NCBI RefSeq assembly: GCF_014647875.1
Contig: NZ_BMQA01000005.1
Location: 1-64,000 of the forward strand
Reading direction: 5' to 3'
From: Streptomyces brasiliensis
Lineage (GTDB): Bacteria; Actinomycetota; Actinomycetes; Streptomycetales; Streptomycetaceae
DNA length: 64,000 nucleotides
In this document: positions 58,977 through 64,000 of the stretch, in pieces
Position numbering within the stretch: position 1 is the first letter of the stretch
How the letters are laid out: each line of letters starts with the position of its first letter
Program-made: the position numbers and the translations under genes
Notes under the pieces: model-generated
Databases searched by the model: none
The model's input: the letters and a program-made list of their open reading frames with translations, nothing else
What the model was told of the DNA's origin: nothing

Positions 58977-60545
58977 ATGCGGGTGAGTACGGCTGGGGCT
59001 CGGGCGGGCGTGCGGTGGTGTGGGATGCGGTGGCACCGGATGGGGTGGCGCGGAATGCGGGGGCGTGGTTCGTGGGGGCGTGCCGAGCCTTCGGACGCCG
59101 GCGAGCAGACGGGCGGTGCGGAGTCGTCGGTCGTCCTGGAGCCGGAGATCGCCGGCGAGCTGCCCGCGGCCGTCGAGCCGGAGGGCGCTGCCGAGCCGGC
59201 GGTCGCCGTCGGTGGAGGTGCCGTACCCGGGGCGTCGACCGCCGTCTCATCCTCCTCCCCTTCCGCACCGCCCCCCGTTCCCGACCCCGAGAAGATTCAG
59301 ATCCGGGCACTTCAAGCCATGTGCCGGCAAGTCTTCGGGTTCCGGCTGGCCATGATCGCCCTCGCCGCGCCCGCCGCCCTGGTCAACGCCGCCCCCGGTC
59401 TCGGCGTACGCCTGGTCGGCGTGGCCGTCGTGGTCACCTTCATGGTGTCGTACGTCCTGTTCCGCGACTGGGAACGCTTCGGCCCCCTCCTCCTGCGCCA
59501 CCCCAGCCTTCTGGCCGCGGACACCCTCATCGGCTCGCTCCTGCTGGTTTCGGCGGGACCGGACACCACCCTCGCCTACGTCAGCGTCTGCACGCCCCTC
59601 CTCGCCGGCCTCGTCTACAGCTGGCGCGGAGCGGCGTTCTTCGCCTCGCTCCAGTCCCTGATCCTGCTCGTCGTCCACACCACCCTGAAGAAGACCACCG
59701 GCGACGATCTGGCCGAGTCCCTCCTGCTGCCCGGTCTGTGCGTCATCGCCGGCGCCATGGGCTCGACGCTGCGCAACCTGATGCTCCGCTTCGGCGCTGC
59801 CACCCGCGCCCTGACGACGGTCCAGGCCCGGCTGGCCGTCACCGAGGCGGTGAACGCCGAACGCGCCCGTCTGGCACGGGAGATGCACGACTCCGTGGCC
59901 AAGACCCTGTACGGCGTCGCGATGGCCGCCGACGGTCTGGCGGCGTCGGCAGCCGCGGGCGCCGACCTGGACCCGGCCCTGATCGAACGGCAGGCGGACC
60001 TGGTCGCCCGCTCGGCCCGCAGAGCGGCGACCGAGGCCCGCGACCTCCTCACCGACCTGCGTCAGGAGAGCGATCCGACACGCGGCACGGACATCGCCCC
60101 CGAACTGGCGGTCCGCACGAAGGACTTCAGCGCCCGCACGGGCCTGCCCGCCGCCTACCACGCCACGGGCGACGCCCCGCTCCCGCCCCTCCCGCCGGCG
60201 GTGGCCCGTCAACTCCTCTCCATCACCGCGGAGGCGATGGAGAACGCTCACCGCCACGCGGCCGCCACCCGCGTGGACGTACGGGCGGGAGGCCACGGCG
60301 ACCTGCTCCGCCTCAGCGTCACCGACGACGGCGAGGGCCTGCCCCCGGGCACCACCCTCGAACACCTCCGCCGCACGGGCCACTTCGGCCTGGTCGGCAT
60401 GACCGAGCGCGCCGCGTCGGTGGGCGCGCGCCTCACCATCGGAAAGGGCGCTGACGGCGCGGGTACGGCCGTACTGCTGGAACTGCCCCTGGAGGCACTG
60501 ACCCCCCATCGCCCGCACCCGCCCGGCACCCCCCACGAAGCATGA
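58977..60545 (+). CDS. Sensor histidine kinase of the NarL/DesK type within the Tad operon
   Basis: 522 residues. An unusual low-complexity Gly/Arg/Trp/Met-rich start and an acidic/Pro-rich region fill residues 1-105. Five or six membrane spans lie about 117-260. Then a coiled linker and the HisKA_3 box LAREMHDSVAKTLYGVAMAA (phospho-His near 304), and a HATPase_c domain with the N box (ITAEAMENAHRHA) and G boxes (VTDDGEGLPPG, GHFGLVGMTERA). The ATG is preferred (GGAGG 5 bp upstream); a GTG three bases earlier is the alternative. It probably autophosphorylates in response to a membrane or surface signal. Confidence 0.9.
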   Translation: MRVSTAGARAGVRWCGMRWHRMGWRGMRGRGSWGRAEPSDAGEQTGGAESSVVLEPEIAGELPAAVEPEGAAEPAVAVGGGAVPGASTAVSSSSPSAPPPVPDPEKIQIRALQAMCRQVFGFRLAMIALAAPAALVNAAPGLGVRLVGVAVVVTFMVSYVLFRDWERFGPLLLRHPSLLAADTLIGSLLLVSAGPDTTLAYVSVCTPLLAGLVYSWRGAAFFASLQSLILLVVHTTLKKTTGDDLAESLLLPGLCVIAGAMGSTLRNLMLRFGAATRALTTVQARLAVTEAVNAERARLAREMHDSVAKTLYGVAMAADGLAASAAAGADLDPALIERQADLVARSARRAATEARDLLTDLRQESDPTRGTDIAPELAVRTKDFSARTGLPAAYHATGDAPLPPLPPAVARQLLSITAEAMENAHRHAAATRVDVRAGGHGDLLRLSVTDDGEGLPPGTTLEHLRRTGHFGLVGMTERAASVGARLTIGKGADGAGTAVLLELPLEALTPHRPHPPGTPHEA

Positions 60546-60559
60546 GAGGAGGCACCCCC

Positions 60560-61336
60560 ATGCCCCCGACCCCCGCGACCTCACCGAACCCCTTCGGGCA
60601 TGTCCCACCGTCCACCCCCTCGACCCCGCTCAGGATCGTGGTCGCCGACGACAACCCGGTGGTCCGCGCAGGCCTCACGGCCCTCCTCTCCGGCCGCGAG
60701 GACATCACGGTGGTGGCGGAGGCGGCGGACGGCCGCGAGGCGTACGACGCGGCGGCCGCCCTCCGTCCCGACGTGATCCTCCTCGACGTCCGTATGCCCG
60801 GGGTCGACGGCATCTCGGCGCTCCCGCATCTGGTACGGCTGGCCCCGGTCATGATGCTCACCTACAGCCACGAGCCGGAGGTCGTGCACGAGACGGTCCG
60901 GCTCGGGGCGGACGGCTATCTGGTCCACGGCGAGTTCACGGTCGAGCAACTGGTCACGGCCGTACGGGACATCAAGGAGGGCCGCCCGCACTTCACGCCG
61001 ACGGCGGCGGGCGCACTGATGGAGCTGGCGCGATCGCGAATGCACGCAACTGCACACGGTGTATCCGAACTGCCCACTGGTACCGGTGCTGTTTCTCCAC
61101 AGCACCTTTCGCGAATGCAATTCGATGTGGGACGGTCGTTGAGGTCACGGTTCCAACTCAGCACGAGGGAGGCGGAGATCATGGACCTCATTGCGTCCGG
61201 GATGAACAACCAGCAGATCGCCGCCGCGTGCTTCATCAGCGAGAAGACGGTCAAGAACCACATCAACCACATCTTCGCCAAGCTCCACACGACGACCCGC
61301 TCACAGGCCACGGCGAAGTGGCTGGGGGTGGCGTGA
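60560..61336 (+). CDS. LuxR-type response regulator with atypical receiver
   Basis: 258 residues. N-terminal disordered 23 residues, receiver domain about 24-140 (IVVADDNPVVRAGL, phospho-acceptor D76 in LLDVRMPG). The conserved lysine that completes the active site (GYLLK- in relatives) is replaced: the text reads GADGYLVHGEF. After a linker comes a LuxR helix-turn-helix (STREAEIMDLIASGMNNQQI ... SEKTVKNHINHIFAKL). The ATG is taken because GGAGG lies 7 bp upstream; an ATG 18 bp earlier overlaps the kinase stop (ATGA). It is the cognate partner of the kinase and probably regulates pilus genes, perhaps flp directly downstream. Confidence 0.9.
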   Translation: MPPTPATSPNPFGHVPPSTPSTPLRIVVADDNPVVRAGLTALLSGREDITVVAEAADGREAYDAAAALRPDVILLDVRMPGVDGISALPHLVRLAPVMMLTYSHEPEVVHETVRLGADGYLVHGEFTVEQLVTAVRDIKEGRPHFTPTAAGALMELARSRMHATAHGVSELPTGTGAVSPQHLSRMQFDVGRSLRSRFQLSTREAEIMDLIASGMNNQQIAAACFISEKTVKNHINHIFAKLHTTTRSQATAKWLGVA

Positions 61337-61449
61337 GATGGCGGCGCGGGGGAGGGGGTGGGCCCGGGAATGGGTCCTCGGGCCCTCTGGGACATGGGGC
61401 TGTGCGCCGTACGGTTTGCTGATCGGAAGCGAACCTGGAGGCGAACAGC

Positions 61450-61647
61450 ATGAGCAACTGGTTCCACACCACAGTCGCGTACCTGCAGGCCCGCGTTGTC
61501 CGCAACGACAGGGGACAGACCGCAGTGGAGTACCTCGGCATCATCGCGGTGGTCGTGGCCATCGTGCTGGCGATCACGGGTACGAGCATCGGTCAGTCCA
61601 TCTACGACGCCATCACGGCGAAGATCGCGGAGGTCACCGGCGGCTGA
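61450..61647 (+). CDS. flp: Flp-type IVb major pilin
   Basis: 65 residues. Leader of about 22 residues ending in Gly, then QTAVEYLGIIAVVVAIVLAI with Glu-Tyr at mature positions 5-6, the hallmark of Flp pilins. A short tail (SIYDAITAKIAEVTGG) follows. Ribosome site GGAGG 8 bp before the ATG. The 113-bp gap after the regulator is the largest in the 3' half of the locus, and TACGGT near 61409 could be the -10 of a separate flp promoter, as expected for a highly expressed pilin. Confidence 0.95.
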   Translation: MSNWFHTTVAYLQARVVRNDRGQTAVEYLGIIAVVVAIVLAITGTSIGQSIYDAITAKIAEVTGG

Positions 61648-62234
61648 CACTCCGCCGTACGTACCGCGACGCAGGGCAGGCCTTCCCCGTTTACATCACG
61701 GTGGTGGCGGGTCTGCTCTTTCTCGCGTTCGCCTACCTTGCGGTCGGCCAGGCCGCGGTGAACCGGAACGGCGCACAGACGGCTGCCGACGCGGCCGCAC
61801 TCGCGGCGGCGCAGAAGTCCCGTGACCAACTGGCCGACGCATGGGTGCGGGACGTGCTCGACCCGACCAAGTGGCGGGACATCTTCGACGGCATCGGGGC
61901 CGACAACTCCTGCTGGCGCGCGGGCCAACTCGCTGCCCGGAACGACGCGCGGCTGAACGGCTGCGACCCGGGGGTGCTGGAGTACACCGTCGACGTCACG
62001 ACCAACAAGTCCGTCGGGGACTCGATCGTCCCCGGCACGGAGAATGTGAGGTCGACGGCGTCGGCGAAGGCCGTGATCGAGCCCCTCTGCACGTTCGAAC
62101 TCCCCGGTGAGGGCGCCGGAGGCGACACCCTGCCCGAGCTCACCTGCAAGGACCGGGACTGGCAGCTGGCCCCGGACGATCTCACCGATCTCCCGGGGCC
62201 CGAGGATCTCTTCGATGTCCACCTGGCCGAGTGA
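61644..62234 (+). CDS. TadG-like pilus assembly protein, apparent CTG start
   Basis: 196 residues. RTYRDAGQAFPVYITVVAGL then LFLAFAYLAVGQAAVNRNGA is the TadG/TadE-type anchor with the conserved QTAADAAALAAA following. The rest is an extracytoplasmic domain with four Cys. The reading frame has no ATG, GTG or TTG between the far upstream region inside the regulator-pilin gap and codon 20. The first sensible start is CTG at 61644, which overlaps the flp stop in CTGA and has GGAGG 10 bp upstream. The next GTG is inside the membrane helix. Translation thus seems to begin at a non-canonical codon coupled to flp. Confidence 0.8.
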   Translation: MTLRRTYRDAGQAFPVYITVVAGLLFLAFAYLAVGQAAVNRNGAQTAADAAALAAAQKSRDQLADAWVRDVLDPTKWRDIFDGIGADNSCWRAGQLAARNDARLNGCDPGVLEYTVDVTTNKSVGDSIVPGTENVRSTASAKAVIEPLCTFELPGEGAGGDTLPELTCKDRDWQLAPDDLTDLPGPEDLFDVHLAE

Positions 62235-62268
62235 CATGGGAACGACGAGTGATGAAGGAAGCGGAGCG

Positions 62269-62850
62269 ATGAGCATTCGGTTCACTGCGAAGGCCCGCAG
62301 GGGGTTGGTCGCCCTGACAGTGGCGACCGGTCTGGCCCTCGGGGTGGCCGGCTGCGGCGGCGGTGGCGGTGACGACAAGAAGCCGGACGCCTCGGCGTCG
62401 GCCTCCAAGGCGGACGGGTCCGACCCGAGCGCGCAGGAGGGACAGTCCGACACGCCCCTGGCCGAACTCAAAGGCTCGGACGGCCTGCTCCTCCAGATCA
62501 CCTCCGCACAACGTGACTCCGGTGGCTTCGTCACCGTGAACGCCACGCTGAACAACGACGGGGACCACAGTGTCGTCGTCCCGTCCGCCCTGAGCGGCAA
62601 CGAGACGGAGATCGTACGCAACGGCAGGTCGCTGGGCGGTGCCACCCTGGTCGATCCCCAGGGCAAGAAGCGCTACTACGTCTTGCGTGACACCGAAGGC
62701 CGTCCCCTCACCACCACCGGCTTCTCGACGCTGAAGGCCGGCGACAGCCTGCCGGTGTTCATGCAGTTCCCGGCACCGCCGTCGGGCACGGCCGAAGTGG
62801 ACTTCCAGCTGCCGACGTTCGCGGCCGCCCCGATCAAGATCTCCGGGTGA
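62269..62850 (+). CDS. Lipoprotein of the Tad locus
   Basis: 193 residues. Basic start, hydrophobic core and lipobox LGVAGC near residue 29, followed by a Gly/Asp/Ser-rich linker and a beta-rich domain (LLLQITSAQRDSGGFVTVNA ... EIVRNGRSLGG ... VDFQLPTFAAAPIKISG). It should be anchored on the outer face of the membrane. No domain family is recognised. The ATG has a GGAGCG site only a few bases away. An upstream ATG (MGTTSDEGS) is less likely. It lies between tadG-like and the OmpA-domain gene, 6 bp before the latter. Confidence 0.82.
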   Translation: MSIRFTAKARRGLVALTVATGLALGVAGCGGGGGDDKKPDASASASKADGSDPSAQEGQSDTPLAELKGSDGLLLQITSAQRDSGGFVTVNATLNNDGDHSVVVPSALSGNETEIVRNGRSLGGATLVDPQGKKRYYVLRDTEGRPLTTTGFSTLKAGDSLPVFMQFPAPPSGTAEVDFQLPTFAAAPIKISG

Positions 62851-62856
62851 GGCCCC

Positions 62857-63483
62857 GTGAAGACGACACTCCGCCTCACCCTCACCACGGCCACCCTCCT
62901 CCTGGCAACCACCCTCCAAGGCACCCCGGCCGCCCAAGCCGACGACAGCACCCCCAGCGTTCCCCCGGGCACCGAAGCCTCCCCCTCCGCCCCGGTGGAC
63001 ATCGACCCCACCGACCCCGATCTGAAACTCCCCGAGGGCGCCACCCTCGCCCAGCCCAAGGTGCTGGACATCAAGTCGGTCGTCGAGGACCAGAGCGGGG
63101 ACGAGCGCCGTGAGGACACCAACGCGGACGTGAAGTTCGCGCTCCAGGCGGAGGTGCTGTTCGGCAAGGACAGCGCGAAGCTGAGCGCCGAGGCGAAGGC
63201 CCGGATCGACGCGATCGCCGAGGAGATCGGAAAGCAGAACGCCACCCAGGTACGCGTCTTCGGCTTCACGGACAACCTCGGCACGTCAGCCCACGGCGAC
63301 GTCCTGTCCCGCAGGCGCGCCAACGCCGTACAGGCCGTCCTGGACGCGGACCTGAACTCCCCCGACATCACCTTCGAGGTACGGGGCTACGGCGAGCAGT
63401 ACCCGATCGCGGACAACTCGACGGAGGCCGGCCGCAAGAAGAACCGCCGCGTGGAGGTCTCGTTCCCCCGCTCGGACGGCTGA
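62857..63483 (+). CDS. Secreted OmpA-domain protein of the Tad locus
   Basis: 208 residues. Signal peptide about 1-29 (ending AAQA), a Pro/Thr-rich spacer, and an OmpA C-terminal peptidoglycan-binding domain (about 95-205): LFGKDSAKLSAEAKARIDAI, VRVFGFTDNLGTSAHGDVLS, RRRANAVQAVLD and GYGEQYPIADNSTEAGRKKN then RRVEV. The domain binds diaminopimelate peptidoglycan. Like the PgpB/TadG-type OmpA proteins of other Tad systems it may anchor the pilus in the wall. GTG start with GTGAGG 6 bp upstream. Last gene of the operon, 3 bp from a convergent gene. Confidence 0.9.
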   Translation: MKTTLRLTLTTATLLLATTLQGTPAAQADDSTPSVPPGTEASPSAPVDIDPTDPDLKLPEGATLAQPKVLDIKSVVEDQSGDERREDTNADVKFALQAEVLFGKDSAKLSAEAKARIDAIAEEIGKQNATQVRVFGFTDNLGTSAHGDVLSRRRANAVQAVLDADLNSPDITFEVRGYGEQYPIADNSTEAGRKKNRRVEVSFPRSDG

Positions 63484-63486
63484 GGA

Positions 63487-63837
63487 TCACCCCACCTCGA
63501 CCGACACCCGAACCCCCACCTCCACGCCCCACCCCGCCAGGGCACCGGCCTCCGCCTCCAGCACGTGCCGTGAGCGCAGGCGCGGGAGGCCCAGGCGGCC
63601 CGGTTGCATCGTGCGGACGGCGACGACGGTGAGCCGGCGGTCGAGGTACGCGACGTCGATGGGTATGCGCATGCCGAAGGTGTGTACGGAGCCGGCGGGG
63701 GAGAGGAGCATGGCTCCCTCGATGCCATCACGGCCCAACAACCCCTTCGTACGGGCACGATAGGAGACCGCGAACTCCAGGGGGACCGTCACCGTGCCCA
63801 CCGTGAGCGTCCCTCGCCCGTCCCGCCAACGCGCCAT
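63487..63837 (-). CDS. DUF192 family protein
   Basis: 116 residues. The DUF192 pattern is complete: VPLEFAVSYRARTKGLLGRD, AMLLSPAGSVHTFGMRIPID and VAYLDRRLTVVAVRTMQPGR. The VL-EAEAGALAGWGVEVG end follows. The small beta-fold family is widespread and of unknown function. The ATG at 63837 with GGGGGG upstream is taken; a GTG 6 bp upstream is possible. No signal peptide, so cytoplasmic here. It converges tightly with the Tad locus. Confidence 0.85.
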   Translation of the reverse strand: MARWRDGRGTLTVGTVTVPLEFAVSYRARTKGLLGRDGIEGAMLLSPAGSVHTFGMRIPIDVAYLDRRLTVVAVRTMQPGRLGLPRLRSRHVLEAEAGALAGWGVEVGVRVSVEVG

Positions 63838-63897
63838 GCCCACCCCCCCTCACCGCACCGGTACTCCCGTCCTCATCACCTTTACCAGGAAGGCTCC

Positions 63898-64000
63898 ATG
63901 ACTCACCTCGGCGTCGTATTCCGTCCCCAACTCCCTCCCGAGCGGCTCCGGACCCTCGCCCGACTCGCGGACGACACCGGGCTCGAGGAGCTGTGGCTGT
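63898..64000 (+). CDS. LLM-class (F420-dependent) oxidoreductase, N-terminus only
   Basis: The first 34 codons before the right edge. MTHLGVVFRPQLPPERLRTL then ARLADDTGLEELWL matches the first strand and helix of luciferase-like monooxygenase (F420-dependent) proteins. AGGAAGG stands 5 bp before the ATG. It is divergent from the DUF192 gene. The substrate cannot be guessed from the fragment. Confidence 0.75.
   Translation, partial: MTHLGVVFRPQLPPERLRTLARLADDTGLEELWL

Noticed and set aside
61338..61643. N-terminal extension of the TadG-like frame back to the ATG at 61338
   Set aside because: It would run out of frame through the whole flp gene and gives Arg/His-rich nonsense. The conserved TadG text begins only at 61644.
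1..64000. CRISPR arrays, rRNA/tRNA genes, prophage or intact insertion sequences
   Set aside because: No regularly spaced direct repeats, no clover-leaf or rRNA-like sequence, no integrase, transposase or phage structural gene was seen on either strand. Short non-coding RNAs could be missed by eye.

Overview
The window is high-GC actinobacterial DNA and almost certainly a Streptomyces chromosome. The evidence is strong third-position G/C bias, AGGAGG-type ribosome sites with many GTG/TTG starts, ATGA/GTGA overlaps, leaderless promoters, mycothiol metabolism (Mca), a secreted GH25 lysozyme and chitinase, and a GreA - DUF4307 - Mca block. No rRNA, tRNA, CRISPR array or intact insertion sequence was seen. 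This is mostly conserved core-like sequence, interrupted by a few decayed or lineage-specific patches.

Layout. 1-2.5 kb: an ABC exporter operon followed by a membrane or secreted protein. 2.5-6 kb: a decayed patch with gene-poor sequence, an azoreductase-like remnant divergent from an intact nitroreductase, and a broken phytoene-dehydrogenase-like gene. 7-15.5 kb: amino-acid metabolism (cystathionine gamma-synthase/lyase, threonine dehydratase), a sigma-like factor, a MarR regulator, a DrrAB-type exporter behind an operator-filled promoter, greA, DUF4307 and mca. 15.7-22.5 kb: a 1066-residue STAND/TPR protein, a GH25 lysozyme and a SPATA20/YyaL-type thioredoxin-domain protein. 22.7-29.3 kb: a tight four-gene operon of a GT2 synthase, a GT-C transferase, a polyprenyl-phosphate sugar synthase fused to GtrA, and a secreted galactose-oxidase-like copper radical oxidase. 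29.3-35.3 kb: a Mut7-C protein, TetR and MFS efflux, hemolysin III and pckA.

35.5-40 kb: a four-gene operon of two solute-binding-like proteins (one fused to a VWA domain), a TelA-type protein and a small membrane protein. 40-43.7 kb: a small protein behind an operator-containing promoter, an alanine-type aminotransferase, a proline/alanine-rich membrane protein and a secreted trypsin-like protein. 43.7-49.4 kb: a D-amino-acid/keto-sugar catabolic locus (D-aminoacylase, DSD1-like deaminase, PfkB kinase, IclR regulator, RidA) whose GntP permease has been destroyed by an internal deletion. 50-51.9 kb: a GH18 chitinase with the classical chitinase direct repeats in its promoter.

52-63.5 kb: a complete-looking actinobacterial Tad/Flp pilus locus (CpaB, TadZ, two TadE/F-like proteins, TadA, TadB, TadC, Flp pilin, TadG-like). 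A NarL-type two-component pair is embedded in it and it ends with a lipoprotein and an OmpA-domain protein. The TadG-like gene seems to start at CTG in a CTGA overlap with the pilin stop codon. The window closes with a DUF192 protein and the start of an LLM-class oxidoreductase.

Most novel-looking items: the glycan-synthesis plus copper-oxidase operon (22.7-29.3 kb), the TelA/VWA/binding-protein operon (35.5-40 kb), and the Tad locus with its own atypical two-component system.
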